From: a virus
Virus record (IMG/VR): IMGVR_UViG_3300044535_002945
Span: 1 to 59,927 of that record
Length of the DNA stretch: 59,927 nucleotides
Reading direction: 5' to 3' (one strand)
Shown in pieces: positions 1-6,853 of the stretch. Position 1 is the stretch's first letter. Each line of letters opens with the position of its first letter. The notes below the pieces were generated by a model. That model was not told where the DNA came from and did no database searches. It saw only the letters and a program-made list of their open reading frames with translations. A program made the position numbers and the translations under genes.

Positions 1-78
1 TTCTACATGTAATTTAAAAGACTCTTCATTGTCGTGAGATTTCTTAGTGTAAAAATCATCTTTGCTTACGCGTGCCAT
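1..78 (-). CDS. Partial CDS, N-terminus of an unknown protein
   Basis: The minus strand reads MARVSKDDFYTKKSHDNEES and stays open to the left edge, so only the first 26 residues are visible. The start is supported by an excellent sigma70-like promoter whose -10 box ends 7 bases before the ATG. The fragment is hydrophilic and charged with no recognisable domain. The gene is divergent from the following plus-strand genes. Function cannot be assigned. Confidence 0.7.
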   Translation of the reverse strand, partial: MARVSKDDFYTKKSHDNEESFKLHVE

Positions 79-85
79 AAATATT

Positions 86-114
86 ATTATATAGGCTTCA
101 AAGTAGATTCTCAA
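86..114 (-). promoter_or_regulatory. Sigma70-like promoter, leaderless start
   Basis: On the minus strand TTGAGA (109-114), a 17-base spacer and a perfect TATAAT (86-91). Seven bases separate TATAAT from the ATG at 76-78, so the transcript should begin at the start codon. Confidence 0.7.
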
Positions 115-119
115 GACAT

Positions 120-314
120 ATGTTTGGCGTAGAAAAAATAAGAGATCCATATTATGACGAGCTAACTAGATCTGTATTTTCAGAACTAAATAGCAAATAT
201 GGAGAGAAGAGAGAAAATAAAGACAGTAGAGGTTTAAAGGTGTTCTCACCAGAAGATGCCTTGAAAGAACTTAAGGAGCTTATTAACAACCCCGAAACAA
301 GAAAGCATTTTTAA
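120..314 (+). CDS. Small hypothetical protein, 64 aa
   Basis: A 64-residue highly charged protein, rich in Glu, Lys and Arg, predicted mainly helical, with no signal peptide or membrane segment. It ends one base before the protease gene at 316, so the two are probably co-transcribed. No ribosome-binding sequence is visible before the ATG. I do not recognise the family; a cofactor or regulator of the protease is only a guess from position. Confidence 0.6.
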   Translation: MFGVEKIRDPYYDELTRSVFSELNSKYGEKRENKDSRGLKVFSPEDALKELKELINNPETRKHF

Positions 315-315
315 T

Positions 316-1251
316 ATGACTGAACTAGAAAAACTTAGAAGCCAACTCAATCAAATAGTTGATGCTATTATTATAGAAGCAAAGAAACAAAATACAGCTT
401 TTGTTCCTTCTTTATCAAGTACTGTTACTCCGACAGTTACTACTACCCCTTCAAAGCCTACCCCTGCTATTGAAAAAATTGACTTGCTTGCTCATATTTC
501 ATCTAACTTTAATAATTTAATTAAGGATAGAAAAGAGAAAAATCTCATATCTAGCTTCACTATGACCCCTATAAAATGGACAAGAAATATTAATTGTTGG
601 GCTAAAGATTTAGATTTGACTGGCACTTCATGCGGTATTTGGGGTTTAGGTGGGGTGGGTGGTGGTACATTAATAACTAAAAAACATGTTTTATTAGCTA
701 ATCATGTTCCATACCCATCTTTGCCAGCAACTATTTATTTTGTAGATAAAAATAATAATTCTTACGAATATAAAATTATTAAAACAAAACAAGTCGTCAA
801 TTCCGATATATTGATTGGTGAGCTTGATAGAGAAGCTGATGCTTCATTAAAGGTATACAAAGTATTGCCAACCAATTACCTTAAATATTTTAATAAGGAG
901 ATTAATTTTCCTATTTTATATTCTGATCAAGAAAGAAAAGCATTAATAGGTGAAAATGGTCTTCTTAATACTACTTACGGATCAACAAATACATTAATAA
1001 ATATTTCCAAAGACTCTAACAGAGCTCAATATTTTGAACCTTTGATAGTTGGAGATAGCGGCAATATTGTTTCTACAATTATTAATAATGAAATTGTAGT
1101 TATTGGAGGTTGGTATATGACATTAGGAAATATGGCGGGGTTAGCTACTAATATACCTAATTATTTAAATGAAGTAAATAGCACAATTGCCTCACTAACT
1201 CCTGGTTATAAGCTTAATGAGGTTGATTTAAGCAACTTTAGACAATACTAG
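316..1251 (+). CDS. Chymotrypsin-fold serine protease
   Basis: A 311-residue protein with the layout of a trypsin-like serine peptidase. The triad can be read as His130 in LLANHV, Asp164 in SDILIGELD and Ser248 in the classic GDSG motif (246-249), followed by a glycine-containing strand (VIGGWY). Residues 1-28 are helical, and residues 36-50 form a Thr/Pro linker ([15 protein letters not shown]) that resembles the linkers of the giant virion proteins at 40-54 kb. There is no signal peptide, so it acts in the cell or is packaged in the virion. Prohead or structural-protein maturation, or cleavage of host proteins, are possible roles. A rho-independent terminator follows at 1279. The fold assignment is strong; the substrate is unknown. 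Confidence 0.82.
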   Translation: MTELEKLRSQLNQIVDAIIIEAKKQNTAFVPSLSSTVTPTVTTTPSKPTPAIEKIDLLAHISSNFNNLIKDRKEKNLISSFTMTPIKWTRNINCWAKDLDLTGTSCGIWGLGGVGGGTLITKKHVLLANHVPYPSLPATIYFVDKNNNSYEYKIIKTKQVVNSDILIGELDREADASLKVYKVLPTNYLKYFNKEINFPILYSDQERKALIGENGLLNTTYGSTNTLINISKDSNRAQYFEPLIVGDSGNIVSTIINNEIVVIGGWYMTLGNMAGLATNIPNYLNEVNSTIASLTPGYKLNEVDLSNFRQY

Positions 1252-1278
1252 AATATCCTAATTTTGTAAACAGAGCAG

Positions 1279-1313
1279 AGAACTTGGTACTAACAATATC
1301 AAGTTCTTTTTTT
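1279..1313 (+). terminator. Rho-independent terminator
   Basis: Inverted repeat AGAACTTG (1279-1286) with CAAGTTCT (1300-1307), followed by a run of seven T. It ends the 120-1251 transcript. Confidence 0.85.
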
Positions 1314-1454
1314 GTATAGTGCTTTAGGTAATCTGAATAGTTTTTATTATCAGAGCACCTAATTAAATTTATTAAATTGTGGGGCTATTGATCTGGTTGC
1401 TGTTCTTGGGGGGAGCCAAAGAACGGTTTTTAGTTCATGACAAACATTCATAAA

Positions 1455-1528
1455 TGGAGCGGGTAGCGGGAATCGAACCCGCATAGCCAGTTTGGAAGAC
1501 TGGCACTTTACCATTAAGCTATACCCGC
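1455..1528 (-). tRNA. tRNA-Gly(UCC)
   Basis: The cloverleaf folds fully: acceptor GCGGGTA/TACCCGC, anticodon stem CCAGT/ACTGG with loop CTTCCAA (anticodon TCC), T-loop TTCGATT. Discriminator U and the 3' CCA are encoded. First of five closely spaced minus-strand tRNAs downstream of the tmRNA. Confidence 0.95.
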
Positions 1529-1541
1529 ATCACAATATTTA

Positions 1542-1616
1542 TGGTGGACCGTAAGAGAATCGAACTCTTCCCTAAAGCTTGCAAAGCTCCCGTGCTACCA
1601 CTATCACTAACAGCCC
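1542..1616 (-). tRNA. tRNA-Ala(UGC)
   Basis: Acceptor GGGCTGT/ACGGTCC carries the G3-U70 wobble pair that identifies tRNA-Ala. Anticodon loop TTTGCAA gives TGC. The T arm is AAGAG/CTCTT and CCA is encoded. Confidence 0.95.
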
Positions 1617-1622
1617 ATAAAT

Positions 1623-1696
1623 TGGTTGGGGTAGAGAGAATCGAACTCCCGCAAGAGGCTTCAAAGACCTCTGCACTACCATTATGCAATACCCCA
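1623..1696 (-). tRNA. tRNA-Gln(UUG)
   Basis: Acceptor TGGGGTA/TACCCCA is typical of glutamine tRNAs. Anticodon loop CTTTGAA gives TTG; 3' ACCA is encoded. Confidence 0.95.
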
Positions 1697-1703
1697 ATTG
1701 AAA

Positions 1704-1795
1704 TGGCGGAAAAGGTGAGAGTTGAACTCACGGAGGCTGTTACACCTCGGCAGTTTAGCAAACTGCTGTGAAAAACCGACATTCACGTCTTTTCC
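1704..1795 (-). tRNA. tRNA-Ser(GCU)
   Basis: Class II tRNA with a long variable arm (CGAGG...CCTC). Acceptor GGAAAAG/CTTTTCC; anticodon stem GCAGT/ACTGC with loop TTGCTAA, anticodon GCT. CCA is encoded. Confidence 0.95.
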
Positions 1796-1796
1796 A

Positions 1797-1884
1797 TGGA
1801 GGAAGGAGAGGGATTCGAACCCCCGGTGGTTTTACCCACTGCGGTTTTCAAGACCGCTGCATTAAACCACTCTGCCACCCTTCC
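1797..1884 (-). tRNA. tRNA-Ser(UGA)
   Basis: Class II tRNA with long variable arm (GTGGG...CCAC). Anticodon stem GCGGT/ACCGC with loop CTTGAAA, anticodon TGA; CCA encoded. Five bases separate it from the tmRNA 3' end. Confidence 0.95.
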
Positions 1885-1889
1885 GAAAT

Positions 1890-2269
1890 TGGTGGACCTG
1901 GCAGGAGTTGAACCTGCGTCTTTAACCCAATACTATAATGCTTCTACACGCTTATTTGCTTTGTATAATCTGAGGTTACTAAGCAACAACCTAACTCAGA
2001 TTTTCGGTAGCAATAATCCAGCTACTTACTACCATAGTAACTAGATACTTGTATAGCAGACTCTACCTTACAAGTTTAGAGTAGGTCTGGTGCAGCCCTT
2101 AGGCTACAGCGGATTCAGAAGCGAAGTCGTACTCAAAAGAGTCAGCCTTAGCCTCGTAGTCATAGCTATATTCAGCGTTTAACTTTTGATCAGCTTTTTA
2201 AGATGCCAACCGATCAACATCTACGTGCAACACTATATTAGTTTGTTAAATCGAAACCAGTACAGGCCC
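1890..2269 (-). ncRNA. ssrA: Phage tmRNA (transfer-messenger RNA)
   Basis: This 380-base RNA has both halves of a tmRNA tRNA-like domain: 5' end GGGCCTGTACTGG and 3' end ...GGTTCAACTCCTGCC AGGTCC-A-CCA, with acceptor GGGCCTG pairing CAGGTCC and an encoded CCA. A conserved AAGCGTGTAGAAGC block precedes the T arm, as in bacterial tmRNAs. An internal reading frame at 2102-2176 starts with GCT after GUUAAAC and ends with TAA at 2099-2101. It encodes a 25-residue acidic tag, AEYSYDYEAKADSFEYDFAS then ESAVA. The tag is longer than the common 10-residue tags and ends in AVA rather than LAA. tmRNA rescues stalled ribosomes and tags the nascent chain for proteolysis. The resume codon is inferred by comparison with E. 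coli; the RNA identity is secure. Confidence 0.93.
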
Positions 2270-2296
2270 ATATCAAAGAACTTACTATTATTTATA

Positions 2297-2641
2297 TTAA
2301 TTGAAAATTTTATTTATGCAACTCCTTTTTATAATCTGTTTTACTGGATCATCTTCAGGATGCAAAAACTCATTCAGATCTTCCTCTATTCTAGCTCTTG
2401 CTACCGAGAAGTCAACTCTAAACCATTCTTTTTTACGATCAAGGCAAAACATTCTCATTGTCTCATGAATGCGCTTTTCAGCTCTTAAATAATCTGGGTG
2501 TTCAAGGAGAAACTCTACTTTATAATCCCTAAACGGGGAAGATGTCTGATAAGTCTGAAGCCTAGTTCTAAAATTAGTAGTTGTACCAATTTTGACCCAA
2601 CCAGGAAAGCTAGGATTTGTAATAATATACAGAAAGCCCAC
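2297..2641 (-). CDS. GIY-YIG-type homing endonuclease (T5orf172-like)
   Basis: A 114-residue protein that begins GFLYIITNPSFPGWVKIG, the N-terminal signature of the T5orf172 branch of the GIY-YIG nucleases. A conserved Arg follows (TRLQTYQTSSP) and then a Glu-containing helix (RAEKRIHE). The only in-frame start at this point is GTG (2639-2641), which directly follows the stop of the methyltransferase gene at 2647. It sits 27 bases upstream of the tmRNA; RNA genes are common insertion targets for such mobile nucleases, so it probably spreads by homing. No intein or intron boundaries are visible. Function in the phage cycle beyond homing is unknown. Confidence 0.8.
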   Translation of the reverse strand: MGFLYIITNPSFPGWVKIGTTTNFRTRLQTYQTSSPFRDYKVEFLLEHPDYLRAEKRIHETMRMFCLDRKKEWFRVDFSVARARIEEDLNEFLHPEDDPVKQIIKRSCINKIFN

Positions 2642-2646
2642 ACATA

Positions 2647-3546
2647 TTATTTAAGGGAGTTCTTAAACTTAGCTATGTAGTTTTTGTTAATAAACACAGG
2701 GAAGGTATTTTGAATACTATCAGCCAAAGGGATATAAGTTTCTGAATACGGCAAATTGGCTATTCTTAGTTTTTCTGTTTCAGAGAGAGTGTCTTGAACT
2801 ACTAACACGTCTTGTGTAATATCTCTATAATCTAATGATAAGAAATCTAACGGAGAAATAATTGCGTAATTGTTATAGCATGACTCAGGTAGTACTTTAC
2901 AAACAAACTCAATAAAGCACTCTGCTCCATGAGGTTCAGTGTTTGTTTGATCAATATCTTTATCATCTACACTATAATCATACAAAGTATCCGCTAACTC
3001 TAGTTTAACTACTTGTAGATTTGTATGATAGCTTAAAACTTTTGATAAATTATAGTGGGTATCAAAATTAATATCTCTGTTAATTGAAAAACAAGAAATA
3101 TGGTCTTTGTTTTTTATTGAGGGCCAAATTTCCTTTTCATATAATAAGAAATCCGGTACACAAGAAATTACATACCCATTAGCTTTTGTTACTAAAGAAA
3201 AATCTAAAAGGGATCTCTGAAAATTTTTAACATGTTCTAGCAAATTAGAAGAGTAACAGAAATCGTATTTTCTAATGCCCTCTCTTTTAAGTATTGCCTC
3301 AGCCTCATTGTTGCTATCCCAGTCGCTAGAATATATCTTTACACTGTCAATCTTTGGAAAATAGGAGTTATTTTTAAAAAATCTATAATTGCTAAAGAAA
3401 GCACTATCTCTATAACTAATCTTTTGGTAATTAAGAGGGTTTGCTCCTGCTCCAACATCAATGCCTTTACCTACAAAGAATTTATTTATGTAATTTGTTT
3501 CTTTGCTTCTGCGTAAAGAATTAGCTTTTGATGTTTCTTGAGCCAT
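2647..3546 (-). CDS. Class I SAM-dependent methyltransferase
   Basis: A 299-residue protein whose motif I, KGIDVGAGANPL (residues 27-38), is an intact SAM-binding loop. YDFCYSSNLLEHV (94-106) matches the motif that follows strand 4 in glycan and lipid methyltransferases. Residues ~140-215 contain the segments HISCFSINRD and YDYSVDDKDIDQTNTEPHGA. Both parts recur in the shorter paralogue at 17984-18577, whose SAM loop is degenerate. This gene is the last of the minus-strand glycan cluster, next to several glycosyltransferases, so the substrate is probably a sugar. The C-terminal ~80 residues have no counterpart in the paralogue. Confidence 0.78.
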   Translation of the reverse strand: MAQETSKANSLRRSKETNYINKFFVGKGIDVGAGANPLNYQKISYRDSAFFSNYRFFKNNSYFPKIDSVKIYSSDWDSNNEAEAILKREGIRKYDFCYSSNLLEHVKNFQRSLLDFSLVTKANGYVISCVPDFLLYEKEIWPSIKNKDHISCFSINRDINFDTHYNLSKVLSYHTNLQVVKLELADTLYDYSVDDKDIDQTNTEPHGAECFIEFVCKVLPESCYNNYAIISPLDFLSLDYRDITQDVLVVQDTLSETEKLRIANLPYSETYIPLADSIQNTFPVFINKNYIAKFKNSLK

Positions 3547-3797
3547 TATAGAGAGGTTGTTATAATTTTAACTTTGAACTTTTTCTTATTTACGTAACCT
3601 TCACTTATAAGGTATTCAACAATAAAATCAGCTTCTTTTTTAAAATCTTGTCCTGATTTATTTTTGTGGTTAAAAATTACAACTGTGTTTTTCTCAACCT
3701 TGACATTAGTACCATAAACAGATAGAGTAGCTTCTACATTGTCTTTTTCTGGGTCACTATAGTCATCAAACATCTCATTATTGTCCAGCATCGGCAT
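3546..3797 (-). CDS. Small hypothetical protein, 83 aa
   Basis: I chose the start at MPMLDNNEMF rather than a longer form, because that ATG overlaps the end of the preceding gene (stop at 3778-3780), an arrangement consistent with translational coupling. The protein is acidic at its N-terminus (DDYSDPEKDN). It then has alternating beta segments (ATLSVYGTNVKVEKNTVVIF) and ends with Lys-rich KKKFKVKI. It abuts the methyltransferase gene. Family unknown. Confidence 0.6.
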   Translation of the reverse strand: MPMLDNNEMFDDYSDPEKDNVEATLSVYGTNVKVEKNTVVIFNHKNKSGQDFKKEADFIVEYLISEGYVNKKKFKVKIITTSL

Positions 3798-3963
3798 GCT
3801 TTTTAGTATAGCTCTTTTTTTCTTCAAGTTCAAGCATTTTCTTATAGGCGTAAATCTTACCTTGTAAATAGGCTTCTCTATAAGAAGAATTCCAACTTCT
3901 CTCAAGTAAATGAGTCGCTGCGTTAATTTCTTCAGTTAAACGTTGGGTAAGGGAATCTTTCAT
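3778..3963 (-). CDS. Small helical protein, 61 aa
   Basis: MKDSLTQRLTEEINAATHLL followed by an amphipathic helix rich in Glu, Lys and Tyr. It overlaps the 3' end of the upstream glycosyltransferase-like gene by 32 bases and the 5' end of the next gene by 20 bases, as in the rest of this densely packed operon. No motif is recognised. It could be a small partner of the neighbouring enzymes. Confidence 0.5.
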   Translation of the reverse strand: MKDSLTQRLTEEINAATHLLERSWNSSYREAYLQGKIYAYKKMLELEEKKSYTKKHADAGQ

Positions 3964-4624
3964 ATTCGTCTATAGCTATATATCCTCGACATTGATGAAA
4001 TCCAAAAGGTCTTATGTCTCTTGTTGTTTCAGGTGTCAAGGCGTGATTTTCATGTGCAAAAAACTTTGCAACATCCACTGGTGCAAAGTTAATGCCATTA
4101 TTTACAAATGTGTCATGATACATGCAACATTGTTGATGGTCTTCGGCTATACCTACAAGACCATCATTTATTAGGGGTAAATTGAGTTTTGTATAGGTAT
4201 TAATAAACTTGTTAGATCTCAAGGAGAAACCACCATTACCAACACGAACTAAATTATTTGTATTCTCTCTGTTTCTATAGAATGGTGGCCATGGAGCTCC
4301 AATATAATCATACTGAAGCCATTCTTTATTCCATTTATCCGGGTGTAAAACAAAACCATCATATTGTACAGTTAAGCAATGTTCTGTGTTAATATAATTT
4401 TTAAACTCATACAGCATGAACTTTGAGTATTCATCTTTGCTTTTTAACTCAGGTATTTCTATCATATCTACATAACTTGGAACATGATAGAATTGTTCTC
4501 TCTTCGCATGAGTTAAAAATAAAACCCTATCAAAATAAAGGTACCTATTTGAATGAATTAAAGCAAATAGAGTTGGTTCTAGTTTTATACTAGAAACTGC
4601 TACTAACGTCACGTTTTTAATCAT
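3932..4624 (-). CDS. DUF5672-like glycosyltransferase
   Basis: A 230-residue protein resembling the DUF5672 family of putative glycosyltransferases. The N-terminal strand VTLVAVSSIK is followed by a conserved centre VQYDGFVLHPDKW, then YDYIGAPW and VGNGGFSLRS (family hallmarks). A late acidic pair sits in AEDHQQC. YDGF probably plays the role of the metal and sugar-nucleotide site. It overlaps the next cluster gene (4617) by 8 bases, so the genes are one operon. Donor and acceptor sugars cannot be told from sequence; modification of a phage surface glycan or fibre is inferred from context. Confidence 0.75.
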   Translation of the reverse strand: MIKNVTLVAVSSIKLEPTLFALIHSNRYLYFDRVLFLTHAKREQFYHVPSYVDMIEIPELKSKDEYSKFMLYEFKNYINTEHCLTVQYDGFVLHPDKWNKEWLQYDYIGAPWPPFYRNRENTNNLVRVGNGGFSLRSNKFINTYTKLNLPLINDGLVGIAEDHQQCCMYHDTFVNNGINFAPVDVAKFFAHENHALTPETTRDIRPFGFHQCRGYIAIDEYERFPYPTFN

Positions 4625-5393
4625 TGTTATGACAGATTAGTTTTTCTAGATCATTCATTTGATATCTAATACCTACAGATAAATCAAATGTATTATTTTC
4701 TCTAAGCAACAAAGCTCTTGTAAAATATATAGGCACAACATCTATATCATGAGATAACAATTGATATGCTACAAAATTCTCACATGAAAATCTCATTTGA
4801 TTGTTCATATACATGTTATCAATATTATCGAACACATCGCAGTAAACATTCATATTTTCAGGTTTTGAAAATGCAATCATGTCATTAAAAGAAACATTAT
4901 CGTATAATTCCGCCCAGGTGTTGCAATTGTCGTGTAGGTATAGTTTGTTTAAATCATACTTTTCCCAGCGAAGTTTGTTTCCTATGAACAAATCATACCT
5001 TAACTTAAAAACAACATCGTATTTAACTCCTGTTTCTTTCTCATACGCCAATCGAAGCAAATTGGCTGTCTTTACAGAATAAAAATGAGAATAAACTATA
5101 AAAAACGGTTGCTGGAAGCCGGTGTTATAATTGTAATTTCGAGGCAATTCAAATTGTCTTTGAGGTTCTAAAAGATAATTTTTAGGTTTAAAAATTTCAA
5201 CAATCTTTTCTTCTGTGTGTGGGTCAATATTAATGTTTGTTTTATGCCAGCTCTTTTCTTCAGTCTTTTTTGTCTTATCAAACCATGCATGACAAAAGTA
5301 ATCAACCTCATGACCTTTAAAGAAGTCTTTCATCAGTACCTTATTAGTATCAAGGTATCTAGGCATTCCGGTTAATAATACAGCTATTTTCAT
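4617..5393 (-). CDS. Putative glycosyltransferase, 258 aa
   Basis: Begins MKIAVLLTGMPRYLD, a pattern seen at the N-terminus of capsule and surface-polysaccharide transferases (the (S/T)GxPR turn). It then has VDYFCHAWFD, and KYDVVFKLRYDLFIG, where RYDL takes the place of a DxD-type acidic motif. Later FSCENFVAYQLL resembles the acceptor-side Glu motif. Length and order fit a single GT-A fold domain. It overlaps its neighbours by 4 bases (5390) and 8 bases (4617). The enzyme class is likely; specificity is unknown. Confidence 0.65.
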   Translation of the reverse strand: MKIAVLLTGMPRYLDTNKVLMKDFFKGHEVDYFCHAWFDKTKKTEEKSWHKTNINIDPHTEEKIVEIFKPKNYLLEPQRQFELPRNYNYNTGFQQPFFIVYSHFYSVKTANLLRLAYEKETGVKYDVVFKLRYDLFIGNKLRWEKYDLNKLYLHDNCNTWAELYDNVSFNDMIAFSKPENMNVYCDVFDNIDNMYMNNQMRFSCENFVAYQLLSHDIDVVPIYFTRALLLRENNTFDLSVGIRYQMNDLEKLICHNND

Positions 5394-6004
5394 TTGTAGT
5401 TTCCGAGATTACAATAACCAAAATTACTTTCAGCATTTTCTCTCTTCTTTGGAGAATGGCACCAAATTAGCTTTTTAGGGTCAGTAAACCTAATTCTGTT
5501 TAGCAACTCAACATTCTTAGGTATGTTGAGTTTTATACCACAGTATTCTACTTCTTTTACTTCAAGAAATATTTCTTTATTGTAAACAAAATCCTTTTGT
5601 GTTTTTAAAGATGTAAGATTGTTTTCAATGAGCTTATAATTCCAAATTGTTAACCACTTTAAAGGGCTTTGTATAACAATTTCTGGTCCAGATATAAACT
5701 TTGTTGAAGTTTTTAATACTGGTAATTCAGGGTTAGCAATATTTGTAAGTAAGTCGGAGCTTTGCCAAACATAGAAACTATTTTTAGCAATTATGTCTGT
5801 TACATCTTTATAGACGTCTTCAAATACCCCTATTTCAAAGCTATTTAAATAGTAAAGATATTTTGAGTTGTTTGTTATTTTAGCTAATGTTGCGAAGTCT
5901 ACCCAATAATGTATTTTATTAGCATTAAGCAAATCAATTAATTTAATTAACTCTTGCTTTAGGGTTAAATTGTTAGGGTAATCTAGATTAGCGTAATCAG
6001 TCAT
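5390..6004 (-). CDS. LicD/fukutin-like nucleotidyltransferase-fold protein (putative)
   Basis: A 204-residue protein. Residues 18-65 (LIKLIDLLNANKIHYWVDFA then TLAK...SFEIGVFED) resemble the start of LicD-type phosphotransferases, where a helix, W-x-D-x-(G/A)-T and a downstream acidic D/E-I-(G/D)-V strand form the metal site. The first Asp (WVDFAT) is kept, while the second motif is weaker (FEIGVFED). The C-terminal LIWCHSPKKRENAESNFGYC contains Cys and His but no clear zinc motif. Context with a GDPD-like enzyme and a nucleotidyltransferase supports a role in adding a phospho-substituent to sugar. The match is remote, and it could be another nucleotidyltransferase-fold protein. Confidence 0.45.
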   Translation of the reverse strand: MTDYANLDYPNNLTLKQELIKLIDLLNANKIHYWVDFATLAKITNNSKYLYYLNSFEIGVFEDVYKDVTDIIAKNSFYVWQSSDLLTNIANPELPVLKTSTKFISGPEIVIQSPLKWLTIWNYKLIENNLTSLKTQKDFVYNKEIFLEVKEVEYCGIKLNIPKNVELLNRIRFTDPKKLIWCHSPKKRENAESNFGYCNLGNYK

Positions 6005-6006
6005 TA

Positions 6007-6525
6007 TTAGAAATATCTAAGGATTTCAGGCAATAGACGCTTATCATCTTCATCTCTAGAACCATAAAATGTGTGTAATGTTCCAGCGTAGTCTGTAATT
6101 AAATTCTTATATGGGAAGAGCTTTGTTTTGCTGAGCTCTGGCATGCTAAAGATACAATCGTTAGGAGTAACTGCATCTGGGTAATTATCTGGATGAAAAA
6201 TTAAGTTGCCGTTAGATGATATTACAACATGTTCGTCGGTATGGTAAAATACATTTAATCTTGTTCTTGAAGATAAGTAGAGTAAGGCTTCTATATTCTT
6301 AGCATGAATTAATAAGTTATCATGTCTAAGAAACAAATATTCAAAAGAAACTAGGGTGTCTGGTTTATCGTGACCAAGATATAAATTACCGTCATCCTTT
6401 AACCAAACATCTACTTCAACATTAAATCCAAATTTAATGGCCTGGTCGATATAATCTGGAGTATTCTCGAGTTCAGGTTTAGGTCCAAACAAATTGCCTC
6501 TGTGGGCATAAAGAGTGTAGCTCAT
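6007..6525 (-). CDS. Glycerophosphodiester phosphodiesterase-like protein
   Basis: A 172-residue TIM-barrel-type fragment with the GDPD signature: YAHRGN (His8, Arg9), ENTPDYIDQAI (Glu20, Asn21), NVEVDVW (Glu37, Asp39) and LGHD (His51). These match the catalytic His pair and metal-binding acidic residues of glycerophosphodiester phosphodiesterases. The protein is shorter than most bacterial GDPDs (~240-300 aa), so the distal barrel is abbreviated. It overlaps the cupin gene by 4 bases. In this cluster it could release a phospho-alcohol for transfer to a glycan or trim such a group. Family call is good; activity is uncertain because of the short length. Confidence 0.75.
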   Translation of the reverse strand: MSYTLYAHRGNLFGPKPELENTPDYIDQAIKFGFNVEVDVWLKDDGNLYLGHDKPDTLVSFEYLFLRHDNLLIHAKNIEALLYLSSRTRLNVFYHTDEHVVISSNGNLIFHPDNYPDAVTPNDCIFSMPELSKTKLFPYKNLITDYAGTLHTFYGSRDEDDKRLLPEILRYF

Positions 6526-6842
6526 ACGTTAAATTTGTCGTTAGTTTTACCTGGGTGCTTGATACAAACAATAATTGTATCTTCGTGAAAGATTGGATTA
6601 GCAATTTCGTATGGGTGTAGAACAAAAACGTTACCAGCATCAAGCTCAACATTTTGAATAGTCATTCTACCTACAACTACTACATTGTATTCGGTTGCAG
6701 TCTTATGAAAATGAATTGGCCAGTACTCACCCTTCTTATGAAGTTTTAAACTAGCCTCAAATCCAGCACCTTTAAGCAATGATGGTTCAAAATCTCCAAT
6801 GAACCAACCACCAGTAAATTTTGAAATGTGTGAAACATCCAT
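6522..6842 (-). CDS. Cupin-domain protein
   Basis: A small double-stranded beta-helix protein, 107 aa from the ATG at 6840-6842. An upstream TTG is possible, but the ATG gives the better cupin N-terminus. Cupin motif 1 is seen as WPIHFHKTATEYNVVVVGRM, with HxH and a Glu acting as metal ligands. Motif 2 (GNVFVLHPYEIANP) keeps its His. Similar single-domain cupins occur as sugar isomerase or epimerase-like accessory proteins in polysaccharide loci. It lies 11 bases after the nucleotidyltransferase-HAD gene. The precise reaction cannot be deduced. Confidence 0.72.
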   Translation of the reverse strand: MDVSHISKFTGGWFIGDFEPSLLKGAGFEASLKLHKKGEYWPIHFHKTATEYNVVVVGRMTIQNVELDAGNVFVLHPYEIANPIFHEDTIIVCIKHPGKTNDKFNV

Positions 6843-6853
6843 GAATGTAATTA

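Noticed and set aside
1541-2044. Small open frames across the tRNA/tmRNA cluster on either strand
   Set aside because: They are translations of RNA genes that fold completely.
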